64,000 bases of DNA, taken from Alnus glutinosa. Its lineage: Eukaryota > Streptophyta > Magnoliopsida > Fagales > Betulaceae. The position numbers and the translations under genes were made by a program. Every line of letters starts with the position of its first letter. Within the stretch, counting starts at the first letter, position 1. The notes under the pieces are model-generated. The model saw only the letters and a program-made list of their open reading frames with translations, did not search any database and was not told the origin of the DNA. The DNA lies in contig NC_084890.1 in assembly GCF_958979055.1 (NCBI RefSeq), positions 1,178,001 to 1,242,000 of the forward strand, in the 5' to 3' direction. Shown piece after piece: positions 11,177-21,985 of this stretch.

Positions 11177-12341
11177 AATAGATAATTAAGAAGGCAAGAA
11201 CCTGAAGGGATGTGAAAATGTCACTAAACTTTTTTGACTTCTATTAATTATAAGAAACAGTACCTCTAGGTCGGTTCATCTAGAACAATGGTAAATATGA
11301 TAATGGCCAACGGGTGGGTCTTTATCAATAAGAAACTGTACTTTTCGTATACACGTAGGGAGAATCTGCTGAGCTTCTAGAATTTAAGACTGATGCTGAC
11401 TTCTACGTTTTGGACCAGGATTCTTTTCAACCGTAGAGATCCTCATGCGCTTTACACGTGGGATCAGTGATGCATAGTAGTGGATATTATTATTATGGAA
11501 ATGCTTGCTGCACAAGAATTTGTGCACAACCACTCATATGAGTGGCTTATTATTAATGCTCCGCACGTAAGAATGCATGTAGCGTCGGGAGCTTTTAGGT
11601 TTTGGAAGGTCAAATTGAAAAAAAAATAATTTGAGGGGGTCAAAATTATAAATTTTTTAAAAAATAGGAGTAAAAATTAACTTTTTTTTTTTTTTTTTTT
11701 TGGGGAGACCTTTGGCCATATATATATATATTTGACAAATTCACCAAAAGAATGTTGTTTTTTAACGGCTCAAATAAAAACATTAACCACATATGCGTTA
11801 TCACTCTAAAATAATTAGTCAATTTGAAACTTCATTAGAATCCCTTATAAGCTCAGTTTCATCTAATAGGATTAGATATAGGTTATATATGTTTATATTG
11901 GTTTAGTTAATTGTGTTGCTTTTTGAACAACACTTTGGCAAAAAGGTAAAAGTAATATAAAACCAATATATTTTTAAAAGAGGCTTAAAAAAATTTTAAA
12001 CAAGTCCAAAACACTAAAAATCAACCTAAATTATTGTCAAAATCGTTTAAAATATGTACAAAGGAAGGCTAAAAATACTAAATTATATAGGCACAAAAGA
12101 CTCATTACATAATATGTGCGGATAGCGAATAATAATCGCAACAACCAAACGGATACGGTTACTAAAAACATAATGTAAATGTGGATATCAGGATGCAGAT
12201 ATCTAAAAGTTATATCCACATTTTACAGCTGTGATTGCGGATATTGCAAATAATTGCGTCTGCATCCACATGTACACCCTTATTCACAATGGTTTCTTAA
12301 ATAAATTAGACCGAAACTTCTTTTAAATTAGGGTGGAGATC
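11177..12341. other. Spacer upstream of ATPase-like copy 2
   Basis: AT-rich intergenic DNA with homopolymer tracts. I see no gene or clear repeat. Confidence 0.4.
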
Positions 12342-12480
12342 CACTACTAAAAAAAAAGTCCATTTAGAGTCGTTTTGGGTTGTCATTTAAAAAACGACAC
12401 TAACCCTAGTTGTTTAACTAAAACGACGTCACTATACTGAGTGATGTCGTTTATAGCCAAACGACGTCACTCTAAATTTC
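12342..12480 (+). mobile_element. CACTA transposon terminus
   Basis: Begins CACTACTAAAAAAAAAG, the hallmark end of plant CACTA (En/Spm) elements. It is followed by repeated subterminal AAACGAC motifs on both strands near 12,380-12,470. No opposite end or transposase is found nearby, so it is a fragment. Confidence 0.65.
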
Positions 12481-12513
12481 TTAGGGGGGGGGGGGGGAGT
12501 GGGGAGGCGTGCC

Positions 12514-12549
<36 letters not shown>

Positions 12550-13301
12550 TCTTCCTCTAACCCAAAAATCAAAGCTCAAATTTGCCAAATCAAGACTGCT
12601 AGACAATGCTAATTCACAAATTTTTTTTTTTCACCCACGCCTGGGTCAAAACACAAAAACCAAGCAAACCCAAGAAGAATGTTAGTAAGGTTCAGGAGTT
12701 TTTCTATTTTTTTTTTTTTTTGTTGACGAATATATTTCATGCGAGTTGTAAACATGCATGTTTAGGTACAAAATAGTCATTCTATGCTGGACAAATAATA
12801 ATAAGTATTCATATAAGTTTTTACTCACTTGTATCGTTAAGTTCCACCGTAAAGTTTTCTTGAGGTTTCACGACCTTGAAATCAATGAAAATACCTATCA
12901 TTAGTCTTAATTCCGAGCTAAATTAACAACCCCTAAATGCTAAATAGGCTCAAAATTGGCTTTATATCCATTGGTCAAATGTTCGATCACATAGAAGGGT
13001 CGAACGTTCATCCTCGTTATTGAACGTTCGTCGAAAGTTCGGTGTTGGGGCAAAATCACATCAATTAAAGTGTGGTTGGGACCCAACACATGGGTCTCAC
13101 CCTATGTAAGTGGAGGTGTGTAATTTATGAGTACTTTTGTATTCTCACATTATGTCTTTCCGTCTCAATGTAAGAATTCTCAAATAATATTTTCACATAC
13201 GGATCCGGCTTGCATGTGGTAGTTTTCACTACCGCATGCATGCTGCAGTGGAAAACGGTACCGTTTTCCACTTAAAAAAAAAAAAAATGGAGGTTATTTG
13301 A
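12481..13301. other. Spacer with homopolymer and CT tracts
   Basis: A G-run at 12,485-12,498 and a CT tract at 12,518-12,546 lead into AT-rich DNA. Around 12,980-13,040 there are repeated TCGAACGTTC-like words of the kind found in decayed LTR retrotransposons, but no LTR pair was found. Confidence 0.4.
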
Positions 13302-14025
13302 TTTTCCCCCATCAACTACTAGTCATTGTCAACATGCCTTTATGAATAGACACCTCAACCAAAAGAAAGTATCAAACTACCATTTTTACATACCTTGTCT
13401 CATTTCGTCAGTCTAATTCATGAAGAGAATTAAATACTCTAACTCAAATTAAAAAATGATAAAAATACCCTCAACTTGAACAAAAAAATAATTTTTTTAA
13501 AAAAAGGAAAAAGGGTGCCGCCACCCCCTGAGGTGGAGGGGGTGGCCGTGCGGCCAACCCATCTTTTCTCTGGGTGGCTGCCTTAGGCTGTGGGTGGCCC
13601 ACAAGCCACCCCTGAAGGTGGCTCCTACCACCTCTAGGGTGGCTCACGACCACCCCAGTCGGAATATGGGGTGGCCGCACGGCCAACCTATAAAAAATCT
13701 AGGGTGGCCGCGCAGCCTTCCCTTAGGCTGTGGGTGGTCGCGAGCCACCACCTCCATCAGGTTGCATCCACCCCTTACTTTTTTTTTTCTTTTATATATA
13801 TATATATATTAATTTTAATTTTTTTTTTACTAATTATTGTTGGAGGGCATTTTGATCTTTAAACAAAATTTAACTCCCAAAATAATGTATATTTCATCCA
13901 AGTTAACGAGATTCATTAACATAAGGGGCCAAAATATGTAAAGATAGTAGTTGGATATTCTTTTTTTATCGATGTGTCAGTTCATGAGGGCATATTGACA
14001 ATGGTTGATAGTTGATAGAGGAAAA
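13302..14025. mobile_element. Long-TIR element with GC-rich core
   Basis: About 190-bp imperfect terminal inverted repeats (TTTTCCCCCATCAACTACTA... at the left and its reverse complement at 14,025). They surround a GC-rich core at 13,510-13,780 built from repeated GGTGGCCGC / GGTGGCTC words. Short frames in the core are by-products of the repeat. Confidence 0.75.
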
Positions 14026-14130
14026 AGTAACTACCCCAAAAATTTGCTTTAAAACTTAATAATAAAAAATTTATTAAAACTTAAATTATAAAAAGCAAAA
14101 ACTCTTAAAACTCATAAAACACCAAATCAA

Positions 14131-14333
14131 CTTCCTTTTCTAAAGATGTCAAATTCTCCATTTTGTTTTCCCACATTTTCTCATTGTCCAAACATTGTCT
14201 ATCTTCTCGAATCTCCAAAACCCTAACGATCATCATTCTCCAACGACAAGTCAGCGAAGATCTTCGTTGTCGGCCACCAGGGCCTGGTCAGCTCGGCCAT
14301 CGTGCAAAAGCTCCGCCACCTGGGCTTTAACAA
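14131..14333 (+). pseudogene. Second GDP-L-fucose synthase 5' fragment
   Basis: Near-identical to 1772-1975, starting at the same base (CTTCCTTTTCTAAAG). It keeps AKIFVVGHQGLVSSAIVQKL without the first stop found in the other copy, and then breaks off after GFN. The shared left boundary suggests both fragments come from one truncated source that was copied. Confidence 0.8.
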
Positions 14334-14525
14334 AGTTATTTAATTATATTCCAATTAAACTATTTGATGAAACTGGTCATCTCTCTGCCACCCATAATTT
14401 CTTTTACATTAAACTTGTGTTGTTGCTAATTTTGTTAATGTTTTTTTCTTTCTTTCTTTCTTTTTGTGAGAATAGAAAATAAAAATTTATATCCCTCACT
14501 CTCCGGCTTATTATTTATTTATTTT

Positions 14526-14561
<36 letters not shown>

Positions 14562-14655
14562 TAGTCTATGAAGGCGTGAACTGTGAAGTAATTAGAGGAA
14601 TCCTAATATTGAACCTTGGTGAGCAAGTTACATTTTTATTTTAGGGTACTAATTA

Positions 14656-14686
<31 letters not shown>

Positions 14687-14889
14687 AAAAACCCTCAAAC
14701 TACTAGCAGTTTTTAAAGTAGCCTCCTGAACTATTAAGTACATCACTTGAACCTCACAAACTATTAAAGAATACCAAAAAGACCTCGAATATTTCTATGA
14801 TACCCTTGTCACGTGTTATATTTTTAATTAAAAATAATAAAAATTAAATTAAAAATATTAAGAAAAAAAAACTAATTTTCCTTTTTCTA
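14334..14889. repeat. AT-rich spacer with partial B-block copy
   Basis: A TA microsatellite (14,531-14,560) is followed by a short extra copy of the B-block start (14,560-14,640: GGTAGTC..AAGGCGTGAA..TATTGAACCTTGG) and a TAAA microsatellite (14,655-14,685). No gene is seen. Confidence 0.55.
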
Positions 14890-15560
14890 TATATGGTAGT
14901 CCTTAAAGGCGTGAAGTAAAAAAATCCTAAATATTGAACCTTGGTGAGCAAGTTACATTCCATTTGATCATTTGAACCACGCCCAATGGCACGCCTCGTC
15001 CCAGTACTCCACGTGGACTTGAAAAATGGAGGAATGATTGGTGAAGATTGCTTCTTGTTGTTGATAATGTGGGCACGTACATGTAGCAATATTTTAAGAA
15101 AAGGAAAATGATATTTGTAGAAAATAGATGTGAATTTCATACATTTTATATATATATATATATATATATAATTGATGGATGCAAATAAACAGCAGAATTA
15201 CAGAGACTTTACGTACACAATAATTAGAGAACTAAAAATTAAAAGAAGCAATAAGAAGATAACAGATGTGGTCACTTTTAGTCACTTTTTTGAGATGTTA
15301 TTCTTACATTATATTACTTTATATCAATGTTACAATTTATGCGTCTTGGTGTAGGATTGATGTAAGGTAATGTGACAAAAAAAAAAAAAAATCATTTTTT
15401 TACTTTTTTTTTACCGCTTAAAAAAAAACGACAAAGATATGTCATTAACAGGCGTACATCAGTACATGTTTTTTGTAGCTTACTACTGTCACCAGCATGT
15501 CTAAAGGTCGTCCATGACGTGAGATGGATTGTAGTTATTGGAGCCAACATGACGATTGCA
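14890..15560. repeat. B block, second unit
   Basis: Two segments (14,890-15,090 and 15,405-15,560) match 25,420-25,805 and 26,405-26,640. This copy lacks the foldback element present at 25,570-25,712 and so represents the empty site. Confidence 0.7.
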
Positions 15561-15734
15561 ACATATGGAAATGAAATTTTTATTTTTTTTTTTATATATA
15601 TTCTTTGTATATCTCATTTTTAAATTTATAGGACTCATATTAAGTCATACAAATTCAACGATAAATTTAAAACTTGATTGTATAAAGATATAAAAAAATG
15701 CATGTAAATGTTTCATTTCTCAAAAAGATATAGG

Positions 15735-16117
15735 TTCTATATTTCGTACATCAATTAGGTGTACATCAAGTGTACACACAATGCAATTGATAGTATGGGA
15801 CCCACATTTTTTCATGTTGTCAAACGCATTGCGTGCTCGTAAACATGTACGAGCTAGCACAATTCACATTTATCATGTTTAATATATCGCGCCATTGACA
15901 TGTCAACCAAAACTTAAAAAAGATAAATCATTATATTCCTCGTTTGATCTTTCTCTCATTCTTTTATTTTTTATTTTTTTAAATCATCATTGAATCTGTA
16001 AGGCTCGGGCGTAGGTCCTACATAGGCCTCACAGATTTAATAATAATTTTAAAAAGTGCAAAAATGAAAGAAGATTCACGAGAGGATTTATAGTAATTTT
16101 TTTTTTTAATTATAAAA

Positions 16118-16150
<33 letters not shown>

Positions 16151-16180
16151 AATAAAAAAATAAAAAAATAAAATAAAAGT
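15735..16180. repeat. R repeat, copy 1
   Basis: Starts with TGTACATCAAGTGTACACA and contains ACATGTCA..CCAAAACT and a TAGATCT-like segment. Similar sequences lie at 17,236-17,636 and 30,010-30,360. Copies 1 and 3 sit directly upstream of the complex I exon 1 sequence, so they were copied together with it. Confidence 0.65.
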
Positions 16181-16189
16181 GACGTTAAG

Positions 16190-16570
16190 GCCCAAAAGCC
16201 TATTATTCTGTTCCTGTGTATCCTTCAGTTCACCTTCTGTCCAACAATGTCTTACGAAGCCAACATGTTTATAGCCCACTCTATAGTCCTTTAAGAAGCC
16301 GAACGGAGCCCACGAGGCCCAAAAGCCTATTCTTTTCTCGTTCACCGGCGCACACACAGGCATCGTTGCACAGAGAGAGGGTGTGATAGAGATAGAGTGA
16401 CAACGTGGGTGAGGGGAGAGAAAGATGAACACAGACATCACAGTGTCGGCGAAGCCAGAGTACCCGGTGTTAGATCGGAACCCTCCTTTCACCAGAGTCG
16501 TCGGAAACTTCAGCTCTCTCGACTACCTTCGCTTCGTCACCATCACCGGCGTCTCCATCACCGGTGATAA
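16190..16570 (+). pseudogene. Promoter and exon 1 duplicate of the complex I small-subunit gene
   Basis: Nearly identical to 30,400-30,780. The frame from 16,425 reads MNTDITVSAKPEYPVLDRNPPFT and continues to ITGVSIT, where homology stops. The following bases (GATAAATTGATAATTGATAG) match 26,866 onward and not the parent gene. The transmembrane exon 2 is missing. Confidence 0.85.
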
Positions 16571-17135
16571 ATTGATAATTGATAGGGCACTAAACTGGGC
16601 TATAAACGGCTTTAAAGGCTGATTAAAGATTCATCATAATTCATATATACATGCCATCAAAATACTTCGATTAATTTATTACCTAAAAAATTGACTCCTT
16701 TACCATCACACCAGGCTTTTTTTCTTCATTTTAGTATTATTATTATTATTATTTAATTGAATAGGAAAAAGGTTATAGGGGATCTTCCCCATTCTTGATT
16801 CTCATGAAAAAGAGAATGAGAGAACTTATAAAAATGTTACGAACACAAGGTGAGTAGTAACTCATTTAGCTAAAACATGTGTATGAAGATTGGCACATTT
16901 AAAAATTTTTGAAACATTTTAGTTTTGAAAGACAGAGGGTTCTAATCTAATATCTAAAATATAGGGAGCAAAATGTCAAGTAGAAAAAATATGTGGCTGA
17001 TTCACAGCAAGAATCACCAAAAGAACATCTCCTTCAAGAAGAAAGTTTCCAATCATAAGTGACACATAATTATTAGATGTCATGTTTATTAAAAAGAGAT
17101 ATGTTATTGGGATTTGATTCTTACACTACACCATC
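16570..17135. repeat. End of the second-unit B block and AT-rich spacer
   Basis: 16,570-16,720 matches 26,866-26,995. The rest is AT-rich DNA with an ATT tract and no gene. Confidence 0.55.
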
Positions 17136-17224
17136 ACAACAACTGCACAACAATCCATCACATGAAGGTGGGTCCCAGTTTGTGGGGCTCACCCTCATGT
17201 CAGGGGTTGTTGTGCAATTGTTGT
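17136..17224. repeat. Foldback (hairpin) element
   Basis: Two arms of about 42 nt (ACAACAACTGCACAACAA.. and its imperfect complement ending ATTGTTGT) meet at a very short loop near GTCCCAG. It resembles in plan and words the hairpin at 25,570-25,712 (GGTGGGTCC core, TTGTTGT ends). Confidence 0.6.
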
Positions 17225-17235
17225 AAATCTAACAT

Positions 17236-17636
17236 TTTCCTATGTTATTTGTATATCAATTTAGTGTACACACAATGCATTCGACAGCATGAAACTCACA
17301 TTATCCCATGCTATCAAATGGATTGGGTGTACATAAACACATGTGAGCTAGCTTTCATTACACATTTACTACGCTGGATATATCACGCCATTGACATGTC
17401 AGCCAAAACTCAAAAATTAAAAGATAAATCATTATTTTTCTCCTTTGGTCTTTTTCTCATCTTTTTATTTTTTAAGAATCACCACCAGATCTGTAAGTCT
17501 TGTGTGTGGATCCTACATGAGCCTCACAGATCCAATAATAATTTTAAAATGTGCAAAAATAGAAGAATGATTAAGAGAGGATGTGTGGTAAATCTCATTT
17601 ATTATTATTATTATTATTATTATTTTTTTTTTCTCT
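17236..17636. repeat. R repeat, copy 2
   Basis: Diverged copy of 15,735-16,180. Here it is followed by an ATT tract and the pre-A segment also found at 3325-3452, instead of complex I sequence. Confidence 0.6.
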
Positions 17637-18484
17637 TTTGAACAAAGTTTTTTCTAGGGGCTGGTTTCCTCGGAGCTTCGATCATGTATATATGCATTAC
17701 AAATAATGGATAAAGTTCTTCTAGGAGTTTTTTCCCTTTCCTCTCTCCTTTGGTCAAAGTTCTTGTTGCAGTTTTCGGGTGATTCTTTCATAGCTAGAGA
17801 GTGCCCCAAGTGGAATAAGCCCTCAAATAATAGTATTATTGATAATATTGATAAATAAAATAAGACAAGTTTGCGAAAAAATAATGGATTAGGCCCTAAT
17901 TATAGTACACAACCATTTTGCCAAAAAAATAAAAAAAATGTGCATTATTTCTTGCACAGAAATATGAGAGAAGCCTAGGAACACAAATATTAGTTTATTT
18001 TTTTTAAAAAAGAAAACCCACATTAATCTTATAATTCTTTTAACAATCTCTATCCAACAAATTATCAGAATCACTCCCGAAAATCAGTCACAATTTCCTC
18101 TGGCAACCAAAATATAAGAGGCCTAGGGCTGCCACTACCAGCTCGTCCGCTTGACCACCAACGAGCTCTTGCTTCCAGCCTCTTTGCCTCTCCCTTCAAC
18201 CACCTCTCACACCAATTGAACCAATGTAAAGACACATCACCAGTGATCCGCTACTTCTTTTTAGATCTGTATACACGTTACAGGGCATGCCGACGATCAC
18301 GGGAGAGGGAATATTTGGAATGCATGGAGTGATATTATTATATGGGGGGAATGATCGACATTGAAGAATCGTAGGTATTGTCAAATTAATGGCTTGTTTC
18401 GGTATGTATTTTTTGAAAAATTACGGATATCGAGAGAGTTTGTTTTTTGAAATTATGTTTAGATGGTTTATAAAATTTAGGATC

Positions 18485-18538
<54 letters not shown>

Positions 18539-18659
18539 ATCAGCCAAACATGCCCATAAGGTACGCGACATAACGGCTCGATATGTGAATGCACGGAGGG
18601 ATCAAATATATACATATGGAGAATTGGAGGGAATATTGATTATTGAGGGCACTGGACAC
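17637..18659. other. Spacer before the third A block
   Basis: Contains the pre-A segment (17,637-17,760) and AT-rich DNA. A slightly GC-richer stretch at 18,110-18,300 may be an old gene fragment, but I do not recognise it. An uninterrupted run of about 45 A lies at 18,489-18,533, possibly an old retroposon tail. Confidence 0.4.
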
Positions 18660-18924
18660 GTACGTAAGGCTGCTGAAGAAAAGCTGTGTATTGGAAAGAA
18701 GAGGAAATTCTTGCCAAGTGTTAGGTCTAGATTCAAATTCACCAAAACGGGCCTTGGGTACGTAGTTTCAAAATATGTGGGCTGGCCAATGATCGAATGT
18801 GGGCCTTATTGTCGCAGTCAATGAAATGGGAGTAAAACGCAACTAACAAGGAGGCGGTTGTCACGTGCACCCACACGGGGATCAAATCGCCTATCTAAAA
18901 TTGGGAATGCTCGAACAACCTTTG

Positions 18925-19225
18925 CCTCATGATGAACAGAAAGTGGGACTGAAGAGGCTGGCAGCCGAGGGTGACGGAGACGCCTATGACGTTGATGAAG
19001 CGGAGATACCTAGCTAGTCGAGGGAGCTAAAGTTGCTGACGACTTTGGTGAACGAAGGGTTCCGACTTCCAATCTATCATAGGGCTTCGCCGACGTTGTG
19101 ATGTCAGTGTGATGTCACTTCCAATTTTTGTGTGCCAATAAACAAAAAGACAATAGGATTCTGGGCTCATCGTGGCCGGGCTCAGTTCGACTTCGTAATC
19201 AACAATGGAGTAGGCTATAAATGGG
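18925..19225 (-). pseudogene. Second inverted 5' fragment of the complex I small-subunit gene
   Basis: Homologous to 290-600 and, more distantly, to the reverse complement of 30,500-30,800. Exon 1 is broken by indels and substitutions, and exon 2 is absent. Confidence 0.6.
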
Positions 19226-20642
19226 CCAATCTAACCAATCAATCAAAGCAGTCGATTCGGACCGTCTCTATTTTCATCCGGTCACTAATAGATTGGGTTT
19301 CTGATAGATGGTTTTTAATGATTTTTTTAGTCAAAATTTAGCTACAACCCATATTAAGATCTTTTCAAATTATTTGTCTGAATTTTAGAGAATTCGAGCA
19401 TATGATTGTGAGAGACCACTTATAGGACCCGTCTAACCAAATAAATATTGGGCTGCCTAATCACTTATCCAGTCAGGTTGGTCCGTCTCATAAGTAGTCT
19501 CTCACAATAACCTGTCCAAATTCTCACAAATTACGACAAATAATTTGAGAGGATCCTAATCCTAAAAAAAAAAAAAAAATCACAAAAACTACCCTAGTTT
19601 TTTGGATTTGCTACAATAGCTCTCCATTTTATTTTATTTTGGATTTGTGCAATTTCTCTCTCTCTCTCTCTCTAACATGAGCACAATAGTTCAAGCTCAA
19701 TGACGACGAGCATGGAGGAACAAGTTTTTTGGCTTTGCATGGTGGTTCAAGCTATCAGTGAGTATGGCGCGTCCATATCATTTGATAATCAGAATAGTTT
19801 GAAAAAATAGTTTTAGGCAATACTATCATTGTTTTTGCAATAATTAGGTCTTTATTTTTTTAAAAAAAATAAATAGGCATCTTCATCAATTTACTATTCA
19901 ACTAATTAATAACGTGTAGACTATCATTCGACATGTTATACGCTATTTATATGTGCCACATGACATAATAACTTTAAATTATTAATTTATTATAGATGAT
20001 TTTTTATTTATTTATTTAGAGTATATTTGTAATTTAAAATATGTAACTGTGTTACATATATGACACATACGATTGGCACATGACATGTTAAATGAGTAAT
20101 ATGATTATCTTTATTTCAAATGAAATGAATAGTATCTATTTCATGATCAAAATTTAAATTTAGTATAATTAATGATGTACATAATTTTACATTATTTAAA
20201 TTTGTAAAAGTCGTATCAATATTGACTTCATATACATAGTTAACTACATTAACCTTAAATTATGACCATAAAATGAATACTTTGACATGATATATAGTTA
20301 ATTAATTAGACACTAAGTTGACAGAGAGACTTTTTTTAAAATTAGATGATAAAAAATTGATCGAGAACTTAATTTTGAAATTAAAAACATGAAAATTAAA
20401 TAAAAATTGCATGAAAATTAAAGGAGTAAATTTGTTTTTGTTTTTTCCCGGGTCTTAACTGACTTTTCATAACGTATATGAACATACACGGTTGACTGAC
20501 TTTTTCCTTCAAGCGAAGTCAATGCTCTGCTAGCTGTTCAGGGAAAAACAAAAAAGAAGTCAACGCTCTGCTACTCTTTAAAGACAAGAGAGCGATCGAG
20601 AGAGAGAGAGAGAACTCGTGAAGGAAGGGGGCAGAGTCGCCG

Positions 20643-20726
20643 ATGAAACCGTTCGACCTTTACCCAATGGCCAGTCATGCACCAGTGTGCCAATCGAACG
20701 GTCATTCTGGGATCACCAATCATCAG
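20643..20726 (+). pseudogene. Orphan first-exon-like frame
   Basis: ATG plus 28 codons (MKPFDLYPMASHAPVCQSNG, then HSGITNHQ) ending at a good donor CAG/GTAATG. It is preceded by a GA-rich leader-like stretch. The second A block has the same segment with the ATG lost and an internal deletion. No later exons are found downstream. I do not recognise the protein; it may be the captured 5' end of a gene. Confidence 0.35.
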
Positions 20727-20830
20727 GTAATGCCATTTGTATGCTCTAGCCGCTTCGCTTAATTTGATCCATTAATGGTGACTGTAACATGAAATATTCT
20801 TTGCGTGCATGGCTTCTTCCATTTTTGAAT

Positions 20831-20860
20831 GTTTTCATGATCACCTTCCTGTTTGTTCTT

Positions 20861-20895
<35 letters not shown>

Positions 20896-21203
20896 ATTCA
20901 ATGAGAAGCTAGAAATATGGCTATAGTTTGCTCAAATCTCTTCATCTAGCTATCTGCTTAGTTGTTTATCGAAACACCTTGCCATCAAAATGTCGCGCAA
21001 CAGCAGGATTCAGTGTCTGATTTGTTTAATTAGCGGTTCCCAGTTTATGTTCCCTGTACATTACTCATCATAATTATAAGGTAAATTTATGAATTTTTAT
21101 GGTACGGTGCTAATTAATTGTAGGAGAAGGTAATAATAAATTGGAAAATTATACATATATATATTTCATACTATCAATGCAGATCCATTGTTAATAACAA
21201 TAT
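20831..21203. other. AT-rich spacer with CT microsatellite
   Basis: A CT tract occupies 20,862-20,892. Nothing else is identifiable. Confidence 0.5.
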
Positions 21204-21748
21204 TGTTCCTCCTAAACTATTAATTTTGTCGATGTCTTTCCTAATTTACTAAAAAAGTTAATGTCTTTAAGGCCCAAAAAAAAAAAAAAAAAAAAAAATT
21301 CCATAAAAAATTCAGCAAGACAAAAATATCCTTATAAATTTTTTTTTTAAAAAAATTAAAACTAAAAAAAATAAAAATAAAAAACGTAGGGGGTGGTTCG
21401 GTTTTTAATTTTTTTGATTTTTTTTTTTTTTTTGTAAAAAAAAAAGATTTTTTCTAAATTTATGAAAGGATATTTATGTTATTGGAGGCACATTGACATG
21501 TTTTGATAGTCTATGAAGACATGAGTAATTCTATTAGTACTTTAAGTGTCCATAAAAAAAATGAGATAGTTTTTAAAATCACCATTAAGCGTGTGATTGA
21601 TCAAATGATGATTTTGATCAAAGCGTAATTTTAAAAGGCATCTCATTTTTTGATTGACACCTAATATACTAATAGAATTAATTTAAGTACATTGACATAA
21701 TTAATAGTTTGAAAGGACATTGACAATAAAATAATAGTTTGAAATGAG
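21204..21748. mobile_element. Long-TIR element with a nested MITE
   Basis: The ends read CCTAAACTATTAATTTTGTC.. and, on the complementary strand from 21,748, CAAACTATTATTTTATTGTC... The interior is A/T homopolymer-rich. A 156-bp MITE (21,526-21,681) with perfect 14-bp ends, TAATTCTATTAGTA, is inserted in the right arm. Confidence 0.6.
21526..21681. mobile_element. 156-bp MITE nested in the long-TIR element
   Basis: Terminal 14-bp perfect inverted repeats TAATTCTATTAGTA / TACTAATAGAATTA. The inner arms also pair (AAAAAATGAGAT..; GATCAAA around the centre), so the whole element can fold back. Confidence 0.7.
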
Positions 21749-21985
21749 TATATATGTATACTTTTTACAAATAAATTCATGCACATTGTTCCTCGCAGGA
21801 CAATATAATAGAGAAACAAAAACAACCATATAGAAGTTGGTACAAGTTAATTAATTAATGTATTCTTGAAATCATGAATATATTACTGAATGTATTGCAT
21901 GTACATATACAGAGGCTTTATATATACAAAGACTATATACAAGCATAGATACAAAGGCTAGTAAACTTAGAACTCTATACAGTGA

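Larger units (their letters stand above)
18660..20830. repeat. A block, third copy
   Basis: The most complete copy: 18,660-19,990 matches the first A block and 19,145-20,830 the second. It contains an inverted complex I fragment (18,925-19,225), CT tracts, AT-rich spacer, a GA-rich leader-like segment (20,585-20,640) and an orphan exon-like frame at 20,643. Confidence 0.7.

Noticed and set aside
16106..16492. 128-codon minus-strand frame
   Set aside because: It is the antisense of the copied complex I promoter and exon 1, and the same shadow appears at 30,307-30,657.
18585..18824. 79-codon frame at the start of the third A block
   Set aside because: The matching region in the first A block (60-200) does not keep the same frame, so it is unlikely to be a gene.
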